The notes: generated by a model from the sequence alone, not told the origin. Shown: positions 8,394-29,289, counted from the stretch's first letter. The stretch: DNA of 64,000 bases from Tepidicaulis sp002389665 (GCF_965222285.1 NZ_OZ244942.1:1922001-1986000), one strand, 5' to 3'. Program-made: numbers and translations.

Positions 8394-9010
8394 TTGAACC
8401 GCGCCTCCAGGCTGTCGAGGGCCGCTTTGGTCAAGACCAGCTTGTCGCGGCGCAGAATGTCATAAACGTTGATGCCCTGAGCCGGCAGCACATCCACATG
8501 GGGAATGTTGCGGGCTGCCAGAGCGAAGTTTTCGTTCAGCTCCGGGCCGTCGATGATCAGAACCGAGTTCAGACCGAGCTTGCCGAACGCTTCCTTGACC
8601 GTCTTGGTCTTCGGCGCCGTCATGTTGACGTCTTCCAGAATGACCAACTCACCAGCCGTCGCTTTGGCCGAAAGAGCGTGACGGAGCGCCAGCGCGCGGA
8701 TCTTCTTCGGCAGGCTTACGGCATGGCTGCGCACAACCGGACCGAAGGCCTTGCCGCCGCCGCGGAACTGCGGGGCTTTCTTGTTGCCGTGACGTGCCCC
8801 GCCCGAGCCCTTCTGGCGCACGATCTTTTTCGTGCTGCCGGCTACTTCCGAGCGGCCTTTGGACTTGTGCGTGCCTGCCTGCTGACGGGCCAGCTGATAG
8901 GTCACCATCCGGTGCAAGAGGTCGGCCCGCGGTTCCAGACCGAAGACGTCCTCCGGCAGATCGACCGTACCGGCCTTCTTGGCCTCAAGAGTCGTTACAT
9001 CCGCCTTCAT
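8390..9010 (-). CDS. rplD: 50S ribosomal protein L4
   Basis: 23S rRNA-binding protein; in enterobacteria it represses the S10 operon. The body contains the extended-loop motif GSGGARHGNKKAPQFRGGGK and DKLVLTKAALDSLEARF at the C-terminus. I use the ATG at 9010-9008, which overlaps the rplC stop as TGATG and gives 206 residues. A GTG one codon upstream (9013) is an equally readable alternative. The first ~20 residues (KADVTTLEAKKAGTVDLPED) match the family. Confidence 0.97.
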   Translation of the reverse strand: MKADVTTLEAKKAGTVDLPEDVFGLEPRADLLHRMVTYQLARQQAGTHKSKGRSEVAGSTKKIVRQKGSGGARHGNKKAPQFRGGGKAFGPVVRSHAVSLPKKIRALALRHALSAKATAGELVILEDVNMTAPKTKTVKEAFGKLGLNSVLIIDGPELNENFALAARNIPHVDVLPAQGINVYDILRRDKLVLTKAALDSLEARFK

Positions 9011-9750
9011 CACTCTTCACCTTTCTCTTCAGCTGCTTCGGCCGGTTCGGCGCTTTCGGCAGCCGCGCCACCATTCGCCGCACGGATCGCAGCCGGCATC
9101 GGCACACCTTCCGGCAGCGGATGCTTCACGGCATCGCGCAGGAAGACCCAGCCGCCTTTGGAGCCGGGAACGGCGCCGCGCACCAGGATCAGACCGCGGT
9201 CCGCATCCGTCTGCACGATTTCCAGATTCTGCGTCGTCACCCGCACCGAGCCCATGTGACCGGCCATCTTCTTACCTTTGAAGACGCGGCCCGGCTCCTG
9301 GCACTGACCCGTGGAACCATGGCTACGGTGGCTGATGGACACGCCGTGCGAGGCGCGAAGGCCGCCGAAATTGTGCCGCTTCATGGCACCGGCAAAGCCC
9401 TTACCGATCGAGGTGCCGGAAACGTCCACCTTCTGGCCCGCCACGAAGTGGTCGGCGGTGATTTCCGAACCGACATCGATCAGATTGTCGGCGCTCACGC
9501 GGAACTCGGCCATCTTCCGCTTGGGCTCGACATGAGCGACGGCGAAATGACCCCGCATCGCGCGGTTCACGTTTTTCGGCTTCACCCGGCCAGCACCGAG
9601 CTGAACGGCGGAATAACCATGTTTGTCTTCGGTACGCTGAGAAACGACCTGGCAATTATCCAGACGAAGAACGGTAACCGGAACGTGCCGGCCGTCTTCG
9701 GTGAATACGCGGGTCATCCCCAACTTCTGTGCAATCACTCCGGAGCGCAT
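9010..9750 (-). CDS. rplC: 50S ribosomal protein L3
   Basis: Assembly-initiating large-subunit protein, 246 residues. It starts MRSGVIAQKLGMTRVFTEDG and carries the central signature FAGAMKRHNFGGLRASHGVS and GRVFKGKKMAGHMGSVRVT. The glutamine in the GSTGQCQEPGRVF loop, the site usually methylated by PrmB, is present. An Ala/Glu-rich tail of about 25 residues (from roughly residue 221) is added at the C-terminus, as in many alphaproteobacteria. Confidence 0.98.
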   Translation of the reverse strand: MRSGVIAQKLGMTRVFTEDGRHVPVTVLRLDNCQVVSQRTEDKHGYSAVQLGAGRVKPKNVNRAMRGHFAVAHVEPKRKMAEFRVSADNLIDVGSEITADHFVAGQKVDVSGTSIGKGFAGAMKRHNFGGLRASHGVSISHRSHGSTGQCQEPGRVFKGKKMAGHMGSVRVTTQNLEIVQTDADRGLILVRGAVPGSKGGWVFLRDAVKHPLPEGVPMPAAIRAANGGAAAESAEPAEAAEEKGEE

Positions 9751-9787
9751 GGGTCCGAAATCCTTTTTCTAATCCGAGATCGCGCTC

Positions 9788-10096
9788 TTAGAGCTTGATC
9801 TCAACATCAACACCAGCAGCAAGATCGAGCTTCATAAGCGCATCGACCGTCTGCGGGGTCGGATCTACGATGTCGAGTACCCGCTTATGCGTGCGGATCT
9901 CGAATTGTTCACGGCTCTTCTTGTCGATATGAGGACCACGAATAACCGTAAACTTCTCAATGCGGGTCGGCAGCGGAATAGGCCCGCGCACCTGAGCGCC
10001 CGTGCGCTTTGCGGTATTCACGATTTCCTTCGTCGAAGTGTCCAGAATTCGATGATCGAACGCCTTCAACCGGATGCGAATATTTTGGCTCTGCAT
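9788..10096 (-). CDS. rpsJ: 30S ribosomal protein S10 / NusE
   Basis: Small-subunit protein that also acts as transcription antitermination factor NusE, 102 residues. It begins MQSQNIRIRLKAFDHRILDT and contains the motif VRGPIPLPTRIEKFTVIRGP. First gene of the S10 series, located 60 bp after tuf copy 1; no separate promoter is obvious in that gap, so read-through from the str genes is likely. Confidence 0.98.
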   Translation of the reverse strand: MQSQNIRIRLKAFDHRILDTSTKEIVNTAKRTGAQVRGPIPLPTRIEKFTVIRGPHIDKKSREQFEIRTHKRVLDIVDPTPQTVDALMKLDLAAGVDVEIKL

Positions 10097-10156
10097 TGCT
10101 TCTTCCTAATGCCTACCCGGTGGAGGGGGCCCGTTGCCGGGCGCCGCCTGCCCTGA

Positions 10157-11347
<1,191 letters not shown>

Positions 11348-11385
11348 GATGGCGCTCCTTCCGGGCTAACTAACTGCCAAACTTA

Positions 11386-13461
<2,076 letters not shown>

Positions 13462-13503
13462 GATGAAACCTCTTGAGCCGCCAGCCTATCTGGCGATCAT
13501 CCT

Positions 13504-13974
13504 TTACCAGCGATAGTGCGAGAAGGCGCGGTTGGCTTCCGCCATCCGGTGCGTGTCTTCACGCTTCTTGACGGCAGAACCGCGATTGTTGGCCGCATCC
13601 AGCAGCTCGCCGGACAGGCGATCGACCATCGTCGTTTCGTTGCGGCCGCGGGCAGCGGAAATCAGCCAGCGAATGGCCAGCGCGCGGCGGCGGTCGGGAC
13701 GAACCTCGACCGGCACCTGGTACGTTGCACCGCCCACACGGCGCGAGCGCACTTCGATCTGCGGCATGACATTTTCAAGCGCGTCGTGGAACGTCTGCAG
13801 CGGATCGGCAGCGCCCTTGGACTGGATCTTATCGAAGGCGCCATAAACGATACCTTCAGCGACGGACTTCTTGCCGTCTTTCATCAGGCTGTTCATGAAC
13901 TTGCTCAGCACGAGATCGCCGAACTTGGGATCCGGGAGCACTTCACGTTTTTCAGCGCGGTGACGTCGAGACAT
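13504..13974 (-). CDS. rpsG: 30S ribosomal protein S7
   Basis: Primary 16S rRNA-binding protein that nucleates head assembly, 156 residues; in enterobacteria it regulates the str operon. It begins MSRRHRAEKREVLPDPKFGD, followed by the DNA/RNA-binding-like motif VGGATYQVPVEVRPDRR and ending RMAEANRAFSHYRW. It is 12 bp after rpsL. Confidence 0.98.
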   Translation of the reverse strand: MSRRHRAEKREVLPDPKFGDLVLSKFMNSLMKDGKKSVAEGIVYGAFDKIQSKGAADPLQTFHDALENVMPQIEVRSRRVGGATYQVPVEVRPDRRRALAIRWLISAARGRNETTMVDRLSGELLDAANNRGSAVKKREDTHRMAEANRAFSHYRW

Positions 13975-13986
13975 CAGCTGTGTTCC

Positions 13987-14358
13987 TTACTTCGGCCGCT
14001 TAGCGCCATATTTAGACCGGCGCTGGCGGCGATCGCCAACACCCTGCGTGTCAAGCACGCCACGAAGAATGTGGTAACGCACACCCGGCAAGTCCTTCAC
14101 ACGGCCGCCGCGGATCATCACGACGGAGTGTTCCTGCAGGTTGTGCCCCTCACCGGGAATGTAGCTCGAAACTTCGAAGCCATTTGTCAGGCGAACGCGA
14201 GCAACCTTACGCAGAGCCGAGTTCGGCTTCTTCGGTGTGGTCGTATAAACGCGTGTGCATACGCCGCGCTTTTGCGGGCACGCTTCCATCGCCGGGACTT
14301 TGTTGCGCTTCACCGGCTTTTTGCGCGGCTTACGAATAAGCTGGTTGATCGTAGGCAT
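13987..14358 (-). CDS. rpsL: 30S ribosomal protein S12
   Basis: Decoding-centre protein, 123 residues. The correct start is the ATG at 14358-14356 (MPTINQLIRKPRKK); the reading frame is open further upstream but that extension has no S12 homology. The conserved decoding loops TTTPKKPNSALRKVARV and RGGRVKDLPGVRYH are present with the usual lysines. First gene of the str group, about 220 nt downstream of a candidate promoter at 14587-14615. Confidence 0.98.
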   Translation of the reverse strand: MPTINQLIRKPRKKPVKRNKVPAMEACPQKRGVCTRVYTTTPKKPNSALRKVARVRLTNGFEVSSYIPGEGHNLQEHSVVMIRGGRVKDLPGVRYHILRGVLDTQGVGDRRQRRSKYGAKRPK

Positions 14359-14806
14359 ATGCCGTTCCGTTCGTTCAAACACCAAGTCACACGCAATTCC
14401 TTGCGGGTAAAAACCCAAAGGAACGCGCGAGAAAACGAGACACTCAGCACATGACTGGCTGGTGTCCCAAAAAGCAGAGGATCCGTTAGGATCGTGCGCC
14501 AAACTTCGTATTCGGTTGTGTGCGTCAGCGTCTAGGCCCAGATGAACGCCGCCAAGTGGCCTACCGCCTGATGCGAAAGTGCGCGGAAATTACTCCGCGC
14601 CCTGGGAACCGTCAACCCCGCATCTCCCGTTTTCAGGGGCCTTTCGGCGTTTTTTTACACTTTTATCGCGCCGCCTGTCGCGCCGGAGAGGAAAACCGGG
14701 AAAATACCCCTCCTTTTGCCTGCCAAGGGCCGGAATCTCCGCCATTTTGCCGCAGGCGGGCTTCTGATTCCATCCCGCCCCGCCGGACTCGCCAGGTAGG
14801 GATTCG
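14359..14806. other. 448-bp intergenic region upstream of rpsL
   Basis: No convincing coding sequence. It holds the rpsL leader (about 220 nt) and a candidate minus-strand promoter at 14587-14615. Further left-to-right it contains a T-run around 14651 and several short GC-rich self-complementary patches, none forming a clean terminator for the upstream metallopeptidase-like gene. Leader hairpins for S7-type regulation cannot be assigned by eye. Confidence 0.6.
14587..14615 (-). promoter_or_regulatory. Candidate sigma-70 promoter for rpsL-rpsG-fusA-tuf
   Basis: Read on the minus strand: -35 TTGACG (14615-14610), a 17-bp spacer, and -10 TAATTT (14592-14587). The -35 is near perfect and the -10 is weak (3/6). 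It lies about 220 nt before the rpsL ATG in an otherwise empty region, which is where a str-operon promoter would be expected. Confidence 0.45.
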
Positions 14807-15757
14807 CTAGGGAGCCGGAGCCGGACATCCGATCCGCGCCCCGAAAAGCCGGCGCAGCCCGGCATTGGCGCAGACCTCATGCAGGTCTTCACGCAGCGCA
14901 ATCAAAGCCAGTTCGTGAAACTTCTCCAGGAGTTCATGGCAAACCACGATCTCCCCCACCCTGTTATTGAAATAAGCGTCCGAGTTACCCGGGCAGGCCT
15001 CGAAGCGGATCGTCAGCGGCTCGGGCCATGCATAAAGGGCTTCGGCACGGCCAGCCACGTGCTCGGCCAGCCCCTCCTCGCGCATCCAGCCCATCAGCTC
15101 GATGCTCAGAGGTGTCCGCGGCTCTTTGTATAGAATAGAAATTTTATCATAGCCGAAACCAGGAAGCCGCTCCCACAGCCGCCGCCCGAAACGTTTTTCG
15201 ATCCAGAGCCCTGCTTTCTCGGCAGCCTTATACTCATCCTCACAAACGAACCCTCGTTCCGCGGGTAAGTACTCACTGTCCATCAGGAAGGCGAATTCCA
15301 CCGGGTTCCCGCCATACACGAGGCAATTCACATTAAAGAACCGTTGAATGGCAAGGGAATGGTTGTCCCAATAAGCCGGTTTGGCCGTGCCATATCCCCC
15401 CTCATGCAGCCATTCCCGCCGCCATTCCGCCGAGACCATGAGGAGCTTGTTGACCCCGGCGGGATTGGCGCTCAGATCCGCGTTCCGGATCATGACCATG
15501 GTCGCCAGTTGATCGGCGGCGTCTTCCTCATGGCCGAGCACCGGCACATCGAAATAATAGAGAAAGGCATGGCCGAATTCGTGCAGCAGCGTGAACTCGG
15601 TATTGGCGAGCACGAATTCGCGGATGATTTCCCGCTTTACCGCCTCGCTGAGTACAGGCGCAGGTGCCGCTTCGCTGGCCTGTGCCGGAGCCCGCAAAGT
15701 CACGGCAAACAGCAGCGCATAGATGATCCGCAGGCCAAACGATCCCGCCTTCACCAT
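14807..15757 (-). CDS. Secreted putative metallopeptidase, DUF4344-like
   Basis: Probable exported zinc metallopeptidase of unknown substrate, 316 residues. The ATG at 15757 follows a good GGAGG ribosome-binding site; an upstream in-frame start would only add an Arg-rich stretch. Residues 1-28 look like a signal peptide (hydrophobic IIYALLFAVT, cleavage near AQA|SEA). The zinc-binding HEFGH is at residues 59-63, followed by VLGHEEDAADQLATMVMI, a pattern I associate with the DUF4344 putative metallopeptidase family, where the acidic residues after GHE could supply the third ligand. It lies alone between the rpoC terminator and the rpsL promoter, an unusual place. Confidence 0.75.
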   Translation of the reverse strand: MVKAGSFGLRIIYALLFAVTLRAPAQASEAAPAPVLSEAVKREIIREFVLANTEFTLLHEFGHAFLYYFDVPVLGHEEDAADQLATMVMIRNADLSANPAGVNKLLMVSAEWRREWLHEGGYGTAKPAYWDNHSLAIQRFFNVNCLVYGGNPVEFAFLMDSEYLPAERGFVCEDEYKAAEKAGLWIEKRFGRRLWERLPGFGYDKISILYKEPRTPLSIELMGWMREEGLAEHVAGRAEALYAWPEPLTIRFEACPGNSDAYFNNRVGEIVVCHELLEKFHELALIALREDLHEVCANAGLRRLFGARIGCPAPAP

Positions 15758-15821
15758 ATCGGCCTCCCTGCGCTGGTCTTTTCGTCTCAAGGGTAAGTTT
15801 GCCCGCCGGCAGAGCCTGAGA

Positions 15822-15860
15822 CCACCCAAAAGAAAGGGGCCGCAGCAATGCCGCGGCCCC
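15822..15860 (-). terminator. Intrinsic terminator after rpoC
   Basis: On the minus strand an 8-bp perfect GC stem (GGGGCCGC / GCGGCCCC, bases 15836-15860) with a 9-nt loop is followed by TTTCTTTTGGG. It starts about 25 bp after the rpoC stop and would close the long secE-to-rpoC transcription unit, isolating the metallopeptidase-like gene. Confidence 0.8.
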
Positions 15861-15884
15861 GATCTTTCATACCGGCAGGACGGT

Positions 15885-20126
<4,242 letters not shown>

Positions 20127-20233
20127 GGACTTCTCCTCATTTCAGCCGCAGCAGATAATCTGCCTTGGCGTTGGGGGCGTATTAAACGGCCGGGCCAGCC
20201 GAACCCCTGATTGCAATCTTTAAAAGCAAGATG

Positions 20234-20259
20234 TCAGGCGGCGCCGGAGCACCGCCTGA
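20234..20259 (-). other. Hairpin in the rpoB-rpoC intergenic gap
   Basis: A perfect 8-bp inverted repeat (TCAGGCGG / CCGCCTGA) with a 10-nt loop lies directly after the rpoB stop. On the transcript it is followed by a weak T-rich stretch (CTTTTAAAG) about 8 nt later. It may be a processing or partial-attenuation site; it is not a strong terminator. Confidence 0.45.
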
Positions 20260-20268
20260 AATCCATCA

Positions 20269-24354
<4,086 letters not shown>

Positions 24355-24454
24355 GTCTCATGCCTCTTTACGTTCTGCAGAACGGCTGCCGGGCGCTTGG
24401 CGGATAACCGCCGGGAACGGCCCCTGCCCGGTTGGGACCTAACTTGAAACATGC

Positions 24455-24477
24455 CGGGGGAACCGGTGGTTCCCCCG
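24455..24477 (-). promoter_or_regulatory. rplL-rpoB intergenic hairpin (candidate attenuator)
   Basis: A perfect 10-bp stem (CGGGGGAACC / GGTTCCCCCG) with a 3-nt loop lies 8 bp after the rplL stop. No long U-tract follows on the minus strand (CATGTTTCAAG), so it looks like the partial attenuator/processing site known between rplL and rpoB in enterobacteria rather than a full terminator. It would lower rpoBC output relative to L7/L12. Confidence 0.6.
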
Positions 24478-24485
24478 CCACATCA

Positions 24486-24863
24486 TTACTTCAGCTCGAC
24501 GGAAGCGCCTGCTTCTTCGAGCTTTTTCTTCATTTCTTCGGCTTCCGCCTTCGGCACGTCCGTCTTCACTTCTTTCGGAGCACCTTCGACCAGATCCTTG
24601 GCTTCTTTCAGACCAAGACCCGTGATCGCGCGAACTTCCTTGATCACGTTGATCTTCTTGTCGCCTGCGGAGGCGAGAACGACCGTGAATTCGGTCTTTT
24701 CTTCCGCAGCGGCCTCACCGCCGCCTGCGCCCGGAGCTGCCGCAACAGCAACCGGAGCCGCTGCCGACACACCCCACTTCTCTTCCAGAAGCTTTGCGAG
24801 TTCCGCAGCTTCCAGAACGGTCAGGTTGGAAAGGTCTTCTGCAATTTTTTCGAGATCAGCCAT
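24486..24863 (-). CDS. rplL: 50S ribosomal protein L7/L12
   Basis: Multi-copy stalk protein that recruits translation GTPases, 125 residues. It shows the N-terminal dimerisation helices (KIAEDLSNLTVLEAAELAKL), an Ala/Gly-rich hinge (about residues 34-52), and the C-terminal domain with EKTEFTVVLASAGDKKINVI and IKEVRAITGLGLKEAKDLVE. It is 51 bp after rplJ. Confidence 0.99.
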   Translation of the reverse strand: MADLEKIAEDLSNLTVLEAAELAKLLEEKWGVSAAAPVAVAAAPGAGGGEAAAEEKTEFTVVLASAGDKKINVIKEVRAITGLGLKEAKDLVEGAPKEVKTDVPKAEAEEMKKKLEEAGASVELK

Positions 24864-24914
24864 TTGTCTCTTTTCCTATCAATCGGTTCGAACCAGGTTT
24901 GCCAAAACAGCTCT

Positions 24915-25433
24915 TTAAGCTGCTTCGCCCTTCGCGGCATATGCGCCGAGAACGCGAGCAAGCTGACCTGCCGGAGCCTGAACGACGCCAGCCACTTTCG
25001 TAGCCGGAGCCTGGATAAGGCCGACAAGCTTGCCGCGCAGCTCGTCCAGGGACGGCAGGTCGGCCAAAGCCTTCACACCGTTCTGATCGAGCACGGTCCC
25101 GCCCATAATTCCGCCCAGAACAACGAGCTTCTCGTTATCCTTGGCGAACTTCATAGCGACCTTCGCCGGAGCGACGGGGTCCTCTGAATAGGCGATTGCC
25201 GTGGGGCCGGTGAAAAGGTCGGCGATGCCGTCCTTGCCGGTCCCCTCGAGAGCGAGTTTGGCGAGCCGGTTTTTGGTCACTTTGAAGCCCGCGCCCGCTT
25301 CCGCCATCTGTTCGCGAAGATTGGTCATCTGCGCGACCGTCAGGCCGGAATAGTGGGCAACGACGACCGTCTCGGCACCGTCAAAGGCACCTTTCAGGAA
25401 CGTCACGAGCTCCGACTTTTGGGCTCTATCCAC
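24915..25433 (-). CDS. rplJ: 50S ribosomal protein L10 (GTG start)
   Basis: Stalk-base protein that binds L7/L12 dimers, 172 residues. The start is GTG at 25433-25431, giving (V/M)DRAQKSELVTFLKGAF, which matches the family N-terminus. It is preceded by AAGGAG at 6 nt spacing. An in-frame ATG upstream would add 14 residues that do not belong to L10. Internal signature: VVVAHYSGLTVAQMTNLREQ and FKVTKNRLAKLAL. Likely autoregulated through the leader at 25434-25806. Confidence 0.96.
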   Translation of the reverse strand: MDRAQKSELVTFLKGAFDGAETVVVAHYSGLTVAQMTNLREQMAEAGAGFKVTKNRLAKLALEGTGKDGIADLFTGPTAIAYSEDPVAPAKVAMKFAKDNEKLVVLGGIMGGTVLDQNGVKALADLPSLDELRGKLVGLIQAPATKVAGVVQAPAGQLARVLGAYAAKGEAA

Positions 25434-25806
25434 CTTACTCTCCTTCCGCGTCATGAAATCCGGATTGGCTTCCATGCGCTTCTGGCGCGGTTCGGGAACA
25501 TCCCTCCCCGCTGTTGGCGTTTGCCGGCATCTTTGCGCCGCTCAGGCACGCCGAATACCGACGCTCGTGCCTGTCCCGGGTCCAAACCAATTCCGAAAAG
25601 GAGACCTTTCCGAAATCCGCTCATCTCCCGTCTATTGCAGGTCGGCCAGCTGGCCCATTAAGCCGCTTTCCAGAGGAAAGAGGCGCCTACCGTCTCGGAC
25701 AGGTTGAGGACGAACCGGCCTTGCAGCCGGTCGCCCCCGCCATCCGCAAGAAGCGGATGGAAACTCAAATTGTGCTCCGCCCTTACACGGCCGGAGAAAC
25801 GCTTTA
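25434..25806 (-). promoter_or_regulatory. rplJ leader region (probable L10-type autoregulatory leader)
   Basis: 373 bp without a gene between rplA and rplJ. Read as transcript it contains a series of hairpins: CCATCCGC/GCGGATGG (25740-25760), ACCGGC/GCCGGT (25714-25731), CTTTCC/GGAAAG around 25669-25683, the palindrome GGCCAGCTGGCC (25644-25655), and a stem with CGGAAAGG near 25590-25612. The position and density of stems fit the conserved L10(L12)4-binding leader known in bacteria. I did not identify a promoter with confidence. Assignment of the binding site is inference. Confidence 0.6.
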
Positions 25807-26508
25807 TCAGGCGTCTGCCTGAAGGCTCGACAGCTCGACCTTCACGCCGGGGCCCATCGTCGAAGAAAGGGCGATGCGCTTCAGATACGTGCCTTTCGCA
25901 CCGGCGGGCTTGGCTTTCTGCACCGCATCCACAACCGCGCGGATGTTGCCGCTCAGTTGCTCTTCGGTGAAGCTTGCCTTGCCGATACCTGCATGCACGA
26001 TGCCGGCCTTCTCGACGCGGAATTCCACGGCGCCGCCCTTGGCAGCTTTCACTGCTTCGGCGACATCCGGCGTCACGGTGCCGACTTTCGGGTTCGGCAT
26101 CAGGCCGCGCGGGCCGAGCACCTTACCCAGACGGCCAACGAGCGGCATCATGTCCGGGGTGGCGATGCAGCGGTCGAAATCGATCTGGCCGCTCTGGATC
26201 TGATCGGCCAGATCGTCCGCGCCCACGATATCGGCGCCGGCTGCTTTTGCCTCTTCCGCCTTCTTGTCCTTGGCGAACACGGCCACACGCACCGAGCGGC
26301 CCGAGCCGTTCGGCAGCTGGCACACACCGCGGACCATCTGGTCGGCATGGCGCGGGTCGACGCCGAGATTGATCGCCACTTCGATCGTCTCGTCGAACTT
26401 GGAGATTGCGCGCTCTTTTACAAGCTTAACGGCTTCGTCAAGATTGTAGAGTTTCTTACGGTCGATCCCTTCACGGACCTTCTGGAGACGCTTGCCAATT
26501 TTCGCCAT
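25807..26508 (-). CDS. rplA: 50S ribosomal protein L1
   Basis: 23S rRNA-binding protein of the L1 stalk; in enterobacteria it represses its own operon. The ATG at 26508 gives MAKIGKRLQKVREGIDRKKL and 233 residues; an upstream extension through rplK is excluded because rplK ends 4 bp earlier. The family motif GRLGKVLGPRGLMPNPKVGT is intact, and the C-terminus contains GTYLKRIALSSTMGPGVKV. Confidence 0.98.
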   Translation of the reverse strand: MAKIGKRLQKVREGIDRKKLYNLDEAVKLVKERAISKFDETIEVAINLGVDPRHADQMVRGVCQLPNGSGRSVRVAVFAKDKKAEEAKAAGADIVGADDLADQIQSGQIDFDRCIATPDMMPLVGRLGKVLGPRGLMPNPKVGTVTPDVAEAVKAAKGGAVEFRVEKAGIVHAGIGKASFTEEQLSGNIRAVVDAVQKAKPAGAKGTYLKRIALSSTMGPGVKVELSSLQADA

Positions 26509-26512
26509 CGTC

Positions 26513-26941
26513 TTACTCCGCCACTTCCAGGCCCATGGAACGCGCGGAACCCATAATAATACGGGTCGCAGCGTCGAGGTCCGTTGCATTCAGATCTTTC
26601 AGTTTCTGCTCGGCGATTTCACGGCACTGAGCCACGGTCACCTTGCCTGCCACTTCGCGGCCGGGCGTCTTACCGCCCTTCTGCAGCTTCGCGGCCTTTT
26701 TCAGAAAGTAAGAGGCCGGCGGCGTCTTCGTCGCGAACGAGAAAGACTTGTCCTGATAGATCGTGATGATGGTCGGAATGGGCATGCCCTGTTCCATACC
26801 CTGCGTGGCGGCATTGAACGCCTTGCAGAATTCCATGATGTTCAGCCCGCGCTGACCCAGCGCCGGACCGATCGGCGGCGACGGGTTCGCAGCCCCCGCC
26901 GGCACCTGAAGCTTCAGATAGCCTGTAATCTTCTTAGCCAT
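26513..26941 (-). CDS. rplK: 50S ribosomal protein L11
   Basis: GTPase-associated-centre protein, 142 residues. It begins MAKKITGYLKLQVPAGAANP, with the proline-rich PSPPIGPALGQRGLNIMEFC and the rRNA-binding C-terminal domain ending IIMGSARSMGLEVAE. It lies 111 bp after nusG and 4 bp before rplA. Confidence 0.99.
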   Translation of the reverse strand: MAKKITGYLKLQVPAGAANPSPPIGPALGQRGLNIMEFCKAFNAATQGMEQGMPIPTIITIYQDKSFSFATKTPPASYFLKKAAKLQKGGKTPGREVAGKVTVAQCREIAEQKLKDLNATDLDAATRIIMGSARSMGLEVAE

Positions 26942-27052
26942 TCTTCCATTCCCCTGCCGCCTATAAAGACGGCAACTTTAAAGGGTTAGTGGTGCGGCCC
27001 GGACCTGCCGGAACCTCCCACGCGAAACACCCGAGGGCCGATGCTCTCAAAC

Positions 27053-27583
27053 TCAGAGCTTTTCGACCTGGGCATACTCCAGTTCGACCGGCGTTGCCCG
27101 GCCGAAAATGGACACCGCCACTTTGAGGCGGGCCCGTTCTTCGTCGACTTCCTCGACAAATCCGTTGAACGAGGCGAAGGGGCCGTCGGCCACCCGCACC
27201 TGCTCGCCGATCTCGAACGTAATGGAGGGCTTGGGCCGCTCCACACCTTCCTGCACCTGCTGCAGAATCTGATCGACTTCTTTCTGGCTCACCGGTACCG
27301 GCTTGCTGTCGGACCCCAGGAACCCGGTCACTTTCGGCGTATTCTTGATCAGGTGGAACGCTTCATCCGTCATTTCCATCTTCACGAGAACGTAGCCCGG
27401 AAAGAATTTGCGCTCGGCGTTCACTTTCCGCCCGCGCCGCAATTCCACCACCTCTTCGGTGGGCACCAGGATTTCCTCGAACTGCTCTTCGAGGCCCGCG
27501 CCAACCGCGCGTTCCCGGATGGACTCCGCCACCTTCTTCTCGAAATTCGAGTAGGCGTGAACGATGTACCACCGCTTCGTCAT
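27053..27583 (-). CDS. nusG: Transcription termination/antitermination protein NusG
   Basis: RNA polymerase processivity factor that also links transcription to Rho and to ribosomes, 176 residues. The ATG at 27583 gives MTKRWYIVHAYSNFEKKVAE, the normal N-terminus; a longer in-frame start would overlap secE. The NGN domain covers about residues 4-110 (with RKFFPGYVLVKMEMTDEAFH), and the KOW domain starts near residue 120 (GEQVRVADGPFASFNGFVEE). It starts 13 bp after secE. Confidence 0.98.
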   Translation of the reverse strand: MTKRWYIVHAYSNFEKKVAESIRERAVGAGLEEQFEEILVPTEEVVELRRGRKVNAERKFFPGYVLVKMEMTDEAFHLIKNTPKVTGFLGSDSKPVPVSQKEVDQILQQVQEGVERPKPSITFEIGEQVRVADGPFASFNGFVEEVDEERARLKVAVSIFGRATPVELEYAQVEKL

Positions 27584-27596
27584 CCGCGCCGCATCC

Positions 27597-27794
27597 TTAA
27601 GTTGAAAGGCCAAGCACGAGCGACACGCCCCAGCTCAGCACCTGATCGACCGCAAAAAAGAAAATCGCGGCCAAAAAAACCATGATGAAGACCATCACAG
27701 TGGTGATCATCGTCTCGCGCCGGGTCGGCCATGTGACTTTGGACGCTTCGGACCGCACTTGCCGTGCGAATTCCAATGGGTTGGTCTTAGCCAT
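27597..27794 (-). CDS. secE: Preprotein translocase subunit SecE
   Basis: Small membrane subunit clamping SecY, 65 residues, the short single-spanning form. The cytoplasmic amphipathic helix FARQVRSEASKVTWPTRRET is the family signature, followed by one membrane helix at about residues 33-58 (TVMVFIMVFLAAIFFFAVD). It lies between tRNA-Trp and nusG as in many proteobacteria. Confidence 0.97.
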   Translation of the reverse strand: MAKTNPLEFARQVRSEASKVTWPTRRETMITTVMVFIMVFLAAIFFFAVDQVLSWGVSLVLGLST

Positions 27795-27879
27795 GTCCTA
27801 CCTTTTTCCGGCAACCAAAACAAATGCTTCTCTGACTCGGAAAGGCGGCGCGCCATTTAGCGGCGCACCACCTTGTCCG

Positions 27880-27955
27880 TGGCAGGAGTGGAGGGACTCG
27901 AACCCCCAACCCCCGGTTTTGGAGACCGGTGCTCTACCAGTTGAGCTACACTCCT
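27880..27955 (-). tRNA. tRNA-Trp (CCA anticodon)
   Basis: 76-nt cloverleaf including an encoded 3' CCA. The acceptor stem is AGGAGTG/CACTCCT, the D-arm contains TAGCTCAACTGGTAGAGCA, the anticodon loop CTCCAAA reads CCA, and the T-arm contains GGTTCGAGTCC. It lies between tuf copy 2 and secE in the same direction, so it is probably cut from the tuf-secE transcript. Confidence 0.97.
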
Positions 27956-27966
27956 AATCCGCAACC

Positions 27967-29157
<1,191 letters not shown>

Positions 29158-29289
29158 TGCCCTATCTTACCTTTTGCCTGACCCTAATCTATGATCGGTC
29201 TTGTTAACGCCTGCCGTCCCGCCGTAACCGGCCACAGGATCGGCCCCTTCAAGTGTCTTCGAGCGTGAACGCTCCAGAAGTTCAAGAGA

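Noticed and set aside
14630..14665. Intrinsic terminator on the plus strand at a seven-T run
   Set aside because: The stem before the T-run has only three to four base pairs and no plus-strand gene ends there.
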